From the NCBI GenBank assembly GCA_003165075.1, contig PLSM01000095.1:39681-103680 (forward strand): a stretch of DNA of 64,000 nt, in the 5' to 3' direction. The DNA comes from Acidobacteriaceae bacterium (GTDB lineage Bacteria; Acidobacteriota; Terriglobia; Terriglobales; Acidobacteriaceae). Every line of letters starts with the position of its first letter. Position 1 is the stretch's first letter. A model generated the notes under the pieces. The model searched no databases. It saw only the letters and a program-made list of their open reading frames with translations, and was not told the DNA's origin. Below are positions 1 to 7,752 of this stretch, piece after piece. Made by a program: the position numbers and the translations under genes.

Positions 1-552
1 ATGGATCGGTTGGTCATCGGAATGGCCCTGGACCCTGAGTTCCAGTCCCGGTTTGGATAAGATCTTCGCAATTCGTTCAATTTTTGCGGCCGCGCCGGGG
101 AGGAGGACGGCTTGTCCACTATTGAAGAATCCAAGTTCCTTCAAGCTGATTACAAATCCTTCAGGTGTAACCTGCATGACGACTTCGTGGTTCTTGAGCT
201 CTTTGCCCATTTCTGCTTCGAGTTGCCGCCGGAGCTCAAAGACATCAACAGCCGACCGGCCAAGTTGCGGAGTCTTCGGCGGATTTGCACTCTTAACCTG
301 GGTGCTGAAGTCTGTGTCTGGCAGCGCGTTGGAATAGGCGCCTCCGTACCCAGTTTCGTCTTGGGAGAATGCTCCCATGGTCTGGAAGCCGTTGTGAATG
401 GCCCGCGAGAGTTTTCGGATAGTCTGATTATCCCGGTAGGTCGCAGCGAACAATACAACGAAAAACGCAAACAGGAGCGTAATGAAGTCTGAATAAGAGA
501 GCAGCCACCGATCATGGTTGAGGTGCTCTTCAAATTGTCTTCTGCGTTTCAT
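1..552 (-). CDS. motB: Flagellar motor stator protein MotB, first copy (partial, C-terminus beyond the window)
   Basis: The reading frame is open from the ATG at 552 down to base 1, giving 184 codons, and it leaves the window. The N-terminus has a short basic leader, then the motif WLLSYSDFITLLFAFFVVLF, which is the single MotB membrane helix; Asp22 is the expected ion-binding residue. The visible C-terminal part ends in GHSDDQPI, the start of the OmpA-like peptidoglycan-binding motif. The start codon overlaps the stop of the upstream motA by four bases (ATGA), so the two are probably translationally coupled. MotB anchors the stator to peptidoglycan and couples ion flow to rotation. The end of the protein cannot be seen. 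Confidence 0.93.
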   Translation of the reverse strand, partial: MKRRRQFEEHLNHDRWLLSYSDFITLLFAFFVVLFAATYRDNQTIRKLSRAIHNGFQTMGAFSQDETGYGGAYSNALPDTDFSTQVKSANPPKTPQLGRSAVDVFELRRQLEAEMGKELKNHEVVMQVTPEGFVISLKELGFFNSGQAVLLPGAAAKIERIAKILSKPGLELRVQGHSDDQPIH

Positions 553-1352
553 CGCGACGCCACTTTAGCCAATTTGTGCTGCGGCGAACTCACATATCGG
601 CTTAACTGCAACTCAAGTGCCCGCGGGTTTACTCCATCTATGATGGAAAGGACGGCTTCCAGCATCATCTCCTGCGTCACTTGCTTCTCGCGCAAGCGAA
701 TTCTTAACTTTCCCGCCCAGGGAAGGAAGAAAAGATTTGCTGAACCTACGCCATAGATTGTGGCGACAAATGCGACAGCGATCCCTTTGCCGACCTCATT
801 TATGTCCTGCAGGTGCTGCATAACTTGGATCAGGCCTAGCACTGCACCAATGATGCCAATAGTTGGCGCGAAACCTGCAGCAGCTTCGAAGACCTTCGGG
901 ATACGCTCATCTTTTTCGCCTCGGTAGTCAAGTTGCAGCTCCATCATCTTCCGCAGATCGGAGGCATTGACTCCGTCCACTGCCAGCATCAGGCTCTCTT
1001 TCAAGAAAGGGTCCTGAATCCTTGCGAGCTCAGTATCCAGAGAGAGCAGCCCTTCTTTTCGGGCCTTGTACGCATAGCGGAGCAGATTCTGGACGAGGGC
1101 GTCGGATTCAGTTTCCGGATTGAAGAACACATCCTTGAGATGAATGAAGGCCTGGAGCACGACGGGTAGCGGAAACTGCACCATTACGGCTCCCACCGTG
1201 CCGCCGATGACAATCAACGCAGCGGTTGGCTGAATGACTTGAGCCAACTTGCCGCCCTCGAGCATTAACCCGCAACCGATGCCGAGGACCGCGATGACAA
1301 TACCGCCAAATGTGCTTCTGTCCACGACGCTCCCCATCATTCCAACGACCAC
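549..1352 (-). CDS. motA: Flagellar motor stator protein MotA, first copy (PomA/MotA type)
   Basis: The 267-residue product has the MotA pattern: two N-terminal hydrophobic helices (FGGIVIAVLGIGCGLMLEGG and the helix near TAALIVIGGTVGAVMV), a cytoplasmic loop with ARKEGLLSLD, and two C-terminal helices (FAPTIGIIGAVLGLIQVM and GIAVAFVATIYGVGSANLFF). It forms the ion-channel stator with MotB and pushes on FliG. GTG 1325 or ATG 1337 are possible shorter starts, closer to usual MotA N-termini. It overlaps the downstream motB by four bases. A sigma-28-like promoter lies about 130 bases upstream on the same strand. Confidence 0.93.
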   Translation of the reverse strand: MVVGMMGSVVDRSTFGGIVIAVLGIGCGLMLEGGKLAQVIQPTAALIVIGGTVGAVMVQFPLPVVLQAFIHLKDVFFNPETESDALVQNLLRYAYKARKEGLLSLDTELARIQDPFLKESLMLAVDGVNASDLRKMMELQLDYRGEKDERIPKVFEAAAGFAPTIGIIGAVLGLIQVMQHLQDINEVGKGIAVAFVATIYGVGSANLFFLPWAGKLRIRLREKQVTQEMMLEAVLSIIDGVNPRALELQLSRYVSSPQHKLAKVASR

Positions 1353-1479
1353 GATACCGGCGACGGTGCCATTTGCTATACCGGCCGGATCGATTTCCCG
1401 GTTCGTCCCGATCGTGAATCACTTTTTGCGATCAGTCGTATATTGTCGCTTCAACTTAGCAGCAATTCGGGACGTTCCT

Positions 1480-1507
1480 TTATCGGCATCGGAGGACAAA
1501 TGTTTCA
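1480..1507 (-). promoter_or_regulatory. Predicted sigma-28 (FliA) promoter for motA-motB (first copy)
   Basis: Read on the minus strand the site is TGAA, 16 bases, GCCGATAA. The -10 element is a perfect match to the FliA consensus GCCGATAA, and the -35 matches TAAA in three of four positions. The spacer is the same 16 bases as at the other FliA-type sites in this window. It points at motA1, with a leader of about 120 bases. A FliA homologue is encoded at 25249-26046. Confidence 0.6.
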
Positions 1508-1636
1508 AGAGTTTGAGCGCAGCCGACGGCGATCCGAGGCTCTCCATCGCATCAAAGATGCTCACGTCTAAATGCAATACAACAATTACGCATCGGCATC
1601 CCCCCTTAGTGTCAGACGGCACTAATATGTCTCATC

Positions 1637-1664
1637 TGGAAATCCGCAGGCACTATGCCGATAG
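1637..1664 (+). promoter_or_regulatory. Weak sigma-28-like promoter for the second motA-motB
   Basis: A GCCGATAG -10 element (1657-1664) lies 79 bases before the motA2 start in the correct orientation. At the usual 16-base spacing the -35 position reads TGGA, only two of four consensus bases; GAAA with a 14-base spacer is an alternative. The location between divergent stator operons supports it, but such an 8-mer is expected a few times by chance in 64 kb. Confidence 0.3.
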
Positions 1665-1743
1665 AAAGCCAGCATTTCACCATATTCGCGGAGGATCGCC
1701 AAGGACTCCGGGCAGCAGTGCGATCTCGAGGAAAGCAAGGCGC

Positions 1744-2628
1744 ATGTTCTCAATCATTGGAATACTCGTTGTATTCGGCGCAGTTCTGGGCGGTTTTCTT
1801 ATGGAAAAGGGTCCAGTAGCTGTTCTGATTCAGCCTTCGGAGTTCCTGATCATCGGCGGGGCAGCTCTGGGTACAATGCTGTCGGCAAACCCGCTTCACG
1901 TGTTGAAAAAGATTGTGAGTGGCGTAGCCCAAGTTTTGAGAGGATCGAAGTACTCAAAGAAACGCTACATCGAGTCTCTCAAGATGATGTTCACCCTCTT
2001 TGTGAAAGCGCGCAAGGAAGGATTGGCCGGGATCGAGATGGACATCGAAGATCCAGCCAAAAGCGCCGTATTTTCAAAATACCCGGATTTTCTGAAGAAT
2101 CATCACGTTCGAGATTTCGTCTGCGACACGATGCGAATGGCGATCACCGGCGGGGCCAGCGCCTTCGACCTCGACCACATGATGGAACTGGACATGGATG
2201 TCCATCACATGGGCGCAACCCAGCCAGCTTCTGCTCTGGCCACGGTGGCTGATTCATTGCCGGGTCTGGGAATTGTTGCCGCAGTTCTAGGGGTAGTTCT
2301 TACGATGAGCGCGCTTGGTGGACCTCCTGAGGAGATAGGCCACAAGGTCGCGGCAGCCCTGGTGGGGACATTCCTCGGTATCCTGCTGTGCTACGGAATG
2401 GTGGGTCCGCTGTCGTCAAATCTGTCGAAATTGGTCGATGAGGAACAATCTTATTACCACGTCCTGCGCGTGCTCATGATGTCGTTCATTAAAGGGATGT
2501 CTCCGGCCTTGGCAATCGAGCTCTCTCGACGCGCAATTCCCGAGCATGTACGGCCCAGCTTTCTGGAAGTGGATAAGGCCTGCCGCCAAAAGGAAGAACC
2601 CGCTGCTGCCCCGGCCGCAGCCGCATAG
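1744..2628 (+). CDS. motA: Flagellar motor stator protein MotA, second copy (LafT/E. coli MotA type)
   Basis: The start at ATG 1744 (MFSIIGILVVFGAVLGGFLM) gives 294 residues, the usual length of the longer MotA subfamily; an open frame extends upstream but has no MotA character. Features include two N-terminal helices, the long cytoplasmic segment with ARKEGLAGIEMDIEDP, a histidine- and methionine-rich stretch (DMDVHHMG), and two C-terminal helices (LPGLGIVAAVLGVVLTM and AALVGTFLGILLCYGMVGPL). AGG-containing purine tracts precede the start. The C-terminus is an Ala/Pro-rich tail. It differs clearly in sequence from the motA at 549-1352, so this is a different stator class rather than a recent duplicate. 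Confidence 0.93.
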   Translation: MFSIIGILVVFGAVLGGFLMEKGPVAVLIQPSEFLIIGGAALGTMLSANPLHVLKKIVSGVAQVLRGSKYSKKRYIESLKMMFTLFVKARKEGLAGIEMDIEDPAKSAVFSKYPDFLKNHHVRDFVCDTMRMAITGGASAFDLDHMMELDMDVHHMGATQPASALATVADSLPGLGIVAAVLGVVLTMSALGGPPEEIGHKVAAALVGTFLGILLCYGMVGPLSSNLSKLVDEEQSYYHVLRVLMMSFIKGMSPALAIELSRRAIPEHVRPSFLEVDKACRQKEEPAAAPAAAA

Positions 2629-2649
2629 TCTCACCAGAAGGATCAGAAC

Positions 2650-3435
2650 GTGTCAGACGGAAACGAAGTCATTATCGTCAGAAGAAAGATCACCCATGGC
2701 GGCCATCACGGCGGGGCATGGAAGGTGGCTTACGCCGATTTTGTGACCGCTATGATGGCGTTGTTTATTGTCCTGTGGCTGATGAACGCCAGCAAACAAG
2801 TGCAGGAGGCCGTGGGCGGGTATTTCAAAGATCCCAGGGGCTTCGCCAAAGTGGTTGGGACGAATAAGAATGGGGCCGGAGACTACGTTGCGATGAAGAA
2901 AGAGGACATGCAAAAGCTCAAGGAGGATCTCCTTCGCTCGATTCACCGCCTCGATCCGTTAGACAAATTGAAGAGCCAGATCGAGATCACAATTACGCAG
3001 GAGGGCCTCCGAATCGAGCTAATGGAATCGGCAAAGGGCACATTCTTTGAACTTGGCAGCGCGACGCCCACCCCCGCACTGGTTGAGCTTCTTCGGGTGC
3101 TATCGGAGGAATTGGGCAAGTTGCCAAACCGAGTATCCATCGAAGGACACACCGATTCAAAGCCGTACTCCGGGAGCCGGACCTATGACAATTGGGACTT
3201 GTCATCAGACCGGGCAAATGAGGCGAGGCGAATGATGCAGGGCGAGGGAATCCAGCCAGGCCAGGTCTCACAGGTGCGGGGCTTCGCGGACCAGCGTCTG
3301 CGTCTGCCTCAACAGCCAGAAGACCCGTCCAATCGACGGATCTCATTAATTGTTCAATATCAAGTCAAGGACGATGCGGAAGAGGCTCTTCCGGGCTCCA
3401 TCACGAAGATGAACTCCCCAAGCGGCAAGAATTAG
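2650..3435 (+). CDS. motB: Flagellar motor stator protein MotB, second copy
   Basis: A GTG start 21 bases after motA2 gives 261 residues. The segment GGAWKVAYADFVTAMMALFI is the MotB transmembrane helix, with Asp30 as ion-binding residue. The C-terminal OmpA-like domain (about residues 115-240) contains IEGHTDSKPYSG, the SSDRANEARRMM helix and NRRISLIV, which are peptidoglycan-binding signatures. It should form the second stator complex with the upstream motA2. Its gene converges with the PilZ gene, with 30 bases between them and no obvious terminator. Confidence 0.94.
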   Translation: MSDGNEVIIVRRKITHGGHHGGAWKVAYADFVTAMMALFIVLWLMNASKQVQEAVGGYFKDPRGFAKVVGTNKNGAGDYVAMKKEDMQKLKEDLLRSIHRLDPLDKLKSQIEITITQEGLRIELMESAKGTFFELGSATPTPALVELLRVLSEELGKLPNRVSIEGHTDSKPYSGSRTYDNWDLSSDRANEARRMMQGEGIQPGQVSQVRGFADQRLRLPQQPEDPSNRRISLIVQYQVKDDAEEALPGSITKMNSPSGKN

Positions 3436-3465
3436 CTTCGGTTCATTGCAAGCTCAATCAAGTTC

Positions 3466-3804
3466 CTAGTTGACAACAAAAAGGCTTGCGGCTCGATGAG
3501 GGGTTGCCAGGCGCGACATTAGATCAAGCATTTTGGCTCGTTGTTCCTCCGACCGGTATACGAACTTGAAGCCATCAAAGGTGTCTCCAGCATTCGTCAC
3601 ACGCACCCGTAAGTCAAGGTTAAGGTCCTTATAACTGAAAGACACCTCGCCGCAGCATTCGGGGGGAAACGGCTCGCGTAGCTCCAGCCTCATGCCATCT
3701 TCACTGATGTCCCGGCAGCGCGCGAAGTGCAGAGAGTCTCGTATTTTCAACTGAACCGGAAAGTCGACCGCGAATCTTGGAACTCTATAATCGAATTTCT
3801 GCAT
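3466..3804 (-). CDS. PilZ-domain protein, putative c-di-GMP receptor
   Basis: The 112-residue protein is a single PilZ domain. It begins with a basic YRVPRF motif near residue 7 and has RDISEDGMRLEL, which fits the PilZ D/NxSxxG signature. The N-terminal arginine motif is RxxR rather than the canonical RxxxR, so c-di-GMP affinity is uncertain. No other domain or signal peptide is present. Placed beside two stator operons, it resembles YcgR-like brakes that link c-di-GMP to motor output, but it lacks the YcgR N-terminal domain. The functional link is inferred from context. Confidence 0.75.
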   Translation of the reverse strand: MQKFDYRVPRFAVDFPVQLKIRDSLHFARCRDISEDGMRLELREPFPPECCGEVSFSYKDLNLDLRVRVTNAGDTFDGFKFVYRSEEQRAKMLDLMSRLATPHRAASLFVVN

Positions 3805-3865
3805 GATCTTCCCTTTATGCCTGATTTGTTCCCGGTTGTCTGAAGCCGCTTCCCTCTCAATTAGC

Positions 3866-3873
3866 CTATCGGC
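3866..3873 (-). promoter_or_regulatory. Possible -10 element of a sigma-28-type promoter upstream of the PilZ gene
   Basis: On the minus strand the octamer GCCGATAG lies 62 bases before the PilZ start codon and points towards it. The -35 region at the 16-base spacing reads CGGA, a poor match, so only the -10 half is supported. The position is attractive, but chance occurrence is possible. Confidence 0.22.
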
Positions 3874-4247
3874 ATCTCGCCCGCAAAAATCCGGTCGAAG
3901 TTGCCGTCATTAGTGACGATATTCCCTGATCTTCTGCGTAATGCGGACAAATTTGTGAAAAGATTGCCAGAATTTCCAATTTGGGCAGGTACTCCCGGAT
4001 TAGATTCATGGTTACCTGGCGGGTCAAACCGTTGATTGAATTTTGCTTCTGGCCAAGAATTTGCTTTTCATTAGGGCATCGAGTGACTGTCGTCACATTA
4101 AAGTTTTTAGAATCTTGACAATAATGGTCTTCGGTAACCGACCAGGGATAGATTACTGATGTGCATCGTTCCCCATCCCAACGGAACTGAATCAAACGGA
4201 ATAAACCGCGCTCTGAGACGAGTGTGGAGGGCCCGGGAGGCAAAAAC
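3874..4247 (+). other. A/T-richer intergenic region between PilZ gene and response regulator
   Basis: No convincing gene is seen. The stretch is visibly richer in A/T than its neighbours. It contains a short inverted repeat GTGAC-TGTC-GTCAC near 4083-4096 and a TTGACA at 4115-4120 without a matching -10. It probably holds the promoter of the downstream regulator, but I cannot place it. Confidence 0.35.
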
Positions 4248-5042
4248 TTGAACGACTTGTCTTCGATTGCCGAAGCGGACAAAATTGAGAGCAAAATCAA
4301 GTCTAAATCACCTATTCAACTTTCAAAAGGCGGCACCAATCTCACGGATTTCAACAGGACAACGACGCGCCGAGTTTTGGTGGTTGAGGATGATGCATCG
4401 TTAGCCGGCTTTTTGAGCGCGGAACTCCAGGATCACGGCTTTGCCGTGGATATCATCCGGGATGGAGAAACGGCCCTCAACAAGCTCATGGAAAAATCAG
4501 CGTATGACCTGCTGATTCTGGAACTGAATCTCCCTAAACTCGACGGAATCAGTCTGATCAAACATATTCGCCCAACTTTTCCAAGGCTGCCGGTGCTCGT
4601 GGTTACCGCAAGGAACCGCACTGAAGACAAGGTGGCGGCCCTGGTCAGTGGTGCGGATGACTGTCTCACTAAGCCGATATCTCTTGCGGAACTCCTTGCG
4701 AGAGTTCGCGCTCTTTTACGTCGAAACGGCGGACTCATCCCGATTAGCTCAACCGTCGGAGATCTCACGTTTCACCGGGAAGATCGCCGGGTGGAACGGA
4801 ACGGCAGGAGAATCGAGTTGACCCCGCGGGAATTTGCGCTGCTCGATGTCATGATTCAAAACGCTGGGCATCCCGTTTCGCGCAGCGCTTTGTTCGAGAG
4901 AGTCTGGAATACGGCATCAGAGCCTTCAACGAATATTGTGGACGTGTACATGAAATATGTGCGTGACAAGGTGGACCACCCTGGAGAGCCCAGGCTGCTT
5001 CACACTGTTCGAGGCTTTGGATACGAGTTGGGACCGAAATGA
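4248..5042 (+). CDS. Atypical OmpR/PhoB-family response regulator with Glu at the phosphoacceptor position
   Basis: A receiver domain (RRVLVVEDDASLAGFL onward) is followed by a winged-helix DNA-binding domain (GDLTFHREDRRVERNGRRIE to the C-terminal RGFGYELGPK). The acidic pocket (VVEDD), the Thr in VTARN and the Lys in LTKP are present. The usual phosphoacceptor Asp is replaced by Glu: ILELNLPKLDG, codon GAA at 4521-4523. The TTG at 4248 is chosen because GGGAGG lies seven bases upstream; GTG 4224 is an alternative that adds eight residues. About 40 low-complexity residues precede the receiver domain. No full kinase gene follows. It may act without phosphorylation or as a constitutively active form; targets are unknown. 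Confidence 0.88.
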   Translation: MNDLSSIAEADKIESKIKSKSPIQLSKGGTNLTDFNRTTTRRVLVVEDDASLAGFLSAELQDHGFAVDIIRDGETALNKLMEKSAYDLLILELNLPKLDGISLIKHIRPTFPRLPVLVVTARNRTEDKVAALVSGADDCLTKPISLAELLARVRALLRRNGGLIPISSTVGDLTFHREDRRVERNGRRIELTPREFALLDVMIQNAGHPVSRSALFERVWNTASEPSTNIVDVYMKYVRDKVDHPGEPRLLHTVRGFGYELGPK

Positions 5043-5137
5043 AAAACGCCTCTGAGGTTCGCGAGCGACAAGGAAAGAATTCCGAGAAAATCTCAGAGCA
5101 AATGGAAGCGAAGTGGGTCTTGATTGCCTCGCTCTAA
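5039..5137 (+). CDS. Short ORF coupled to the response regulator, possible histidine kinase remnant
   Basis: An ATG overlaps the response regulator stop codon (ATGA) and opens a 32-codon frame ending in EAKWVLIASL. OmpR-type regulators are often followed by their kinase with exactly this overlap, so this may be the stub of a lost kinase. It is too short to assign a family, and it may simply be untranslated. Confidence 0.25.
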   Translation: MKNASEVRERQGKNSEKISEQMEAKWVLIASL

Positions 5138-5233
5138 CTCAATCGATGGCTCGTGCATCTGCTTCTCGTGTACCACTCCGGATGTTTACGAATGATGAAA
5201 TAGTGATTCTCATCGAAGTCTCATTTCAAGCTT

Positions 5234-6427
5234 GTGAGTGAAAACTGCATGACTATGCCTGCCCCCGATTTTGCCCGCTTCGAAGATCGTGTTTCGATCG
5301 CCGTTTTCGTTGTCAGCCCCAACCAGAAACTCAGGCAGGATCTCCAACAGAAGCTGAATACTCCTCGCTGGCGAGTGCTGGAAGCGGGTGGGGGCGCAGA
5401 AGCCCTGGAGCTAATTCAACATCAGGGCTCAGAAGGAGGCGTGCTGCTTCTGGATCCTATGCTGCCTGATCTCGAGGCCGGCGAATTCCACGGCATCGTA
5501 CGGAGTCGCTTTCCGGAGACACAGGTTCTCATGCTCAATTCCCAAACTGGGCAACTCCTCGTTGGGAGTGCGTCTCCGACGCCTATCTCCAAAAGACTAG
5601 TGGACACCGTGAACCAAACAGGATCACTGCGAACCACCTGCCTTGTCCCATTTGCGCAAGAAAAGCCGGGAACGGTACATGAGGTCAAACCGAGGCTTCG
5701 CAATATGGTCGGCGATTCCGAGCCAATGCAACGGATCTATTCACTCACCCGAATGGTCGCGGCACGTGATACCACGGTCCTGGTGACCGGTGAGAGTGGC
5801 ACGGGTAAGGATTTGATTGCCCAGGAGATTCATCTCATCAGTCCGAGAAGAAATCAGCAGTTCGTGGTTGTGAATTGTTCTGCAATTCCTGAGTCGCTCC
5901 TTGAAGCCGAGCTCTTTGGATATACCAAGGGGTCGTTTACCGGCGCAGTGCAGTCGCGCATCGGACGGATTCATGCAGCGCATGGGGGCACACTCTTTCT
6001 GGATGAGATTGGCGACATGCCCTTCTCGTTGCAGAGTAAGATTCTCCGATTCCTCGAACAAGGTGAGGTCCAGCGTATCGGCGGCAACGACAATCTCAAA
6101 GTCGATGTACGAGTTGTGGCCGCGACTAACGCGAACCTGAAGAAACGAGTAGCAGAACAGCAATTCCGCGAGGACCTCTATTATCGGCTGGCTGTATTTC
6201 CGATCCATCTGCCGCCTCTGCGCGAGCGGATGAGCGATCTGAACGAACTGGCTCTCACATTTGCTGCCAAGTTTCTTCCAGGAGTTTCGCTGAGCCAGGA
6301 GGCTCTTCAGGTGCTGGCCCAGCACGGCTGGCCGGGAAACGTTCGCGAGTTACGTAACGCGATTGAGCGCGCGACGATTCTTGTAGGGAGCGGGGACGAA
6401 ATCAACCCCGAACATATTCTTTTGTAA
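5234..6427 (+). CDS. FlrA/FleQ-like sigma-54 activator lacking a DNA-binding domain
   Basis: The 397-residue protein has a degenerate receiver-like domain (about 20-110) and a full sigma-54 AAA+ domain (about 155-390). The AAA+ part has Walker A GESGTGKD, the sigma-54 contact loop GSFTGA (usual GAFTGA), Walker B LFLDEIGDMP and the WPGNVRELRNAIERA motif. The receiver keeps an Asp in LLLDPMLPDLE, but the acidic pair is replaced by VVSP, as in phosphorylation-independent FleQ/FlrA proteins. Translation stops at EHILL, right after the AAA+ domain, so the C-terminal Fis-type helix-turn-helix is missing. Start is GTG 5234 or ATG 5249. It lies just before a sigma-54 promoter and probably activates it. 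Confidence 0.85.
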   Translation: MSENCMTMPAPDFARFEDRVSIAVFVVSPNQKLRQDLQQKLNTPRWRVLEAGGGAEALELIQHQGSEGGVLLLDPMLPDLEAGEFHGIVRSRFPETQVLMLNSQTGQLLVGSASPTPISKRLVDTVNQTGSLRTTCLVPFAQEKPGTVHEVKPRLRNMVGDSEPMQRIYSLTRMVAARDTTVLVTGESGTGKDLIAQEIHLISPRRNQQFVVVNCSAIPESLLEAELFGYTKGSFTGAVQSRIGRIHAAHGGTLFLDEIGDMPFSLQSKILRFLEQGEVQRIGGNDNLKVDVRVVAATNANLKKRVAEQQFREDLYYRLAVFPIHLPPLRERMSDLNELALTFAAKFLPGVSLSQEALQVLAQHGWPGNVRELRNAIERATILVGSGDEINPEHILL

Positions 6428-6462
6428 CTCGGCCTGACCATTCTGGGCAGGAAGTTCCAGTT

Positions 6463-6478
6463 TGGCACGCGTCGTGCA
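6463..6478 (+). promoter_or_regulatory. Sigma-54 promoter for the flrBC-flgB operon
   Basis: TGGCACGCGTCGTGCA carries the invariant GG (6464-6465) and GC (6476-6477) separated by exactly 10 bases. The same 16 bases occur upstream of flgF. The predicted transcription start is near 6489. Confidence 0.88.
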
Positions 6479-6492
6479 TGTCAAATAGGCAA

Positions 6493-7752
6493 ATGCTGCC
6501 GAGTTCTCATCCAGTTCCAATCGATTGGGCTTCCACAAGCGGCCTTCCCAGCCCGCCGCTCCTCGCCGCTGCTTTCTCCGAGTTCATTGCTGCCTCTTCA
6601 TTGCTTGAGGGGTCGTACCGCGACCTTCAGCAGGAAGTAGCACATCTGAATGCGGAATTGTCGCAGCGGAATTCCGCTTTGACCAGCAGCCTGGCGGAAA
6701 ACGATCGCATGCGCGCGGCGCTGCAGCGAATGCTGGATTCCATGCCTTGTGGAGTTCTGGTTCTGGACAATGACGAACACGTTGTGATGATTAATCCCGA
6801 AGGCCGTAGATTGCTGCGGATAGGGAATGAAAGGGTCAACAGCCTTTGCGATCTTTCCCGCTTAAGTCAAATCGAGTTTGCATTGCTCCAGAGAGGGTCG
6901 GACGACAGGGTCGACAGCGAAGTTTGTATCGAATCGAGCGACGGGAAGCGCTGGCTGGCGATCAGAAATAGGAAGCTGAACTCAACGCCTGTGCACCGCT
7001 CCTCTACAGATTCAGCGCGAGAATTGCAAACCATTTGGATCTTGCGGGATATCACCTCTGAAAAGCGGGCTGAGCAGGAAAGGGAGGCGGGCCGTCGTGC
7101 GGTAGTTTTGGCAGAGATTTCAACGATCCTGGCGCATGAGATTAGAAATCCGTTAGCGAGCATGGAGTTGTTCGCAGAATTGATCGAACAGGACCAAAAC
7201 GAATCAGCGCAATGGATATCCCATCTTCGTGCCGGGATTCGAACGTTATCCGGGACCGTTAACAACGTTCTTAGCTTGAACGGTGAGTGCGCTCCGGCTC
7301 TTGTCTCCGTGGACCTGACTGCGTGTGTGCAGAATGGCGTGGAGTTTGTTCGGCCCATTGCCCATCAGGCCGGGGTTTCGCTGTCCTTTGAGGCCCCGTG
7401 CGAATCAATGTCGGTTGAGGGGAACGAAGACGCTATCCGGCAGATCATCCTGAACATCACCTGCAACGCAATCCGGCATACGGCAACTGGCGGTTCTATC
7501 CGGGTATCGCTACGGAAAACGCAACGCAATTCGCTGAATTTTGCACTGGTTGAGGTCTCGGATACAGGGTGCGGGATTTCAGAAGAAATCATCGAACGAC
7601 TATTTGAGCCGGGGTTTAGCGGATCCGGCGACACTCCGGGATTGGGTCTCGCAGTCTGCAAGCGCCTTATGACGCAGCATCGCGGCAGAATCCTCGTCAC
7701 CAGCCGCGTCAATCGCGGAACTACTTTCGAGTTGGAGTTTCCGGCCCTATGA
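6493..7752 (+). CDS. flrB: FlrB/FleS-like soluble sensor histidine kinase
   Basis: The product has a coiled-coil-prone N-terminus (about 45-80), a PAS-like domain (MLDSMPCGVLVLDNDEHVVM), the H-box ILAHEIRNPLASME and a HATPase domain with N-box NITCNAIRH, G1 DTGCG and G2 GLGLAVC. There are no membrane helices, so it is cytoplasmic, like FlrB. An ATG at 6478 overlaps the -12 element of the sigma-54 promoter and cannot be the start of that transcript; ATG 6493 is the next in-frame candidate, leaving a leader of only a few bases, so a start further downstream is possible. The stop overlaps the flrC start (ATGA). Its expected role is phosphorylating FlrC. Confidence 0.86.
   Translation: MLPSSHPVPIDWASTSGLPSPPLLAAAFSEFIAASSLLEGSYRDLQQEVAHLNAELSQRNSALTSSLAENDRMRAALQRMLDSMPCGVLVLDNDEHVVMINPEGRRLLRIGNERVNSLCDLSRLSQIEFALLQRGSDDRVDSEVCIESSDGKRWLAIRNRKLNSTPVHRSSTDSARELQTIWILRDITSEKRAEQEREAGRRAVVLAEISTILAHEIRNPLASMELFAELIEQDQNESAQWISHLRAGIRTLSGTVNNVLSLNGECAPALVSVDLTACVQNGVEFVRPIAHQAGVSLSFEAPCESMSVEGNEDAIRQIILNITCNAIRHTATGGSIRVSLRKTQRNSLNFALVEVSDTGCGISEEIIERLFEPGFSGSGDTPGLGLAVCKRLMTQHRGRILVTSRVNRGTTFELEFPAL

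Noticed and set aside
594..601. GCCGATAT on the minus strand inside motA1
   Set aside because: It lies inside a coding region, with GGCA instead of TAAA at the -35 position.
1249..1743. Upstream extension of the motA2 reading frame
   Set aside because: The open frame has no MotA-like sequence before ATG 1744, which starts a typical MotA N-terminus; the extension crosses the divergent promoter region and motA1.
3866..4300. Minus-strand open frame of 144 codons
   Set aside because: It has no family resemblance, lies in A/T-rich intergenic sequence and overlaps the start of the response regulator.
5147..5162. Possible sigma-54 promoter before the FlrA-like gene
   Set aside because: GG and GC are separated by 11 bases instead of the required 10.
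6478..6492. ATG 6478 as start of flrB
   Set aside because: It overlaps the -12 element of the sigma-54 promoter, so it lies upstream of the predicted transcript.
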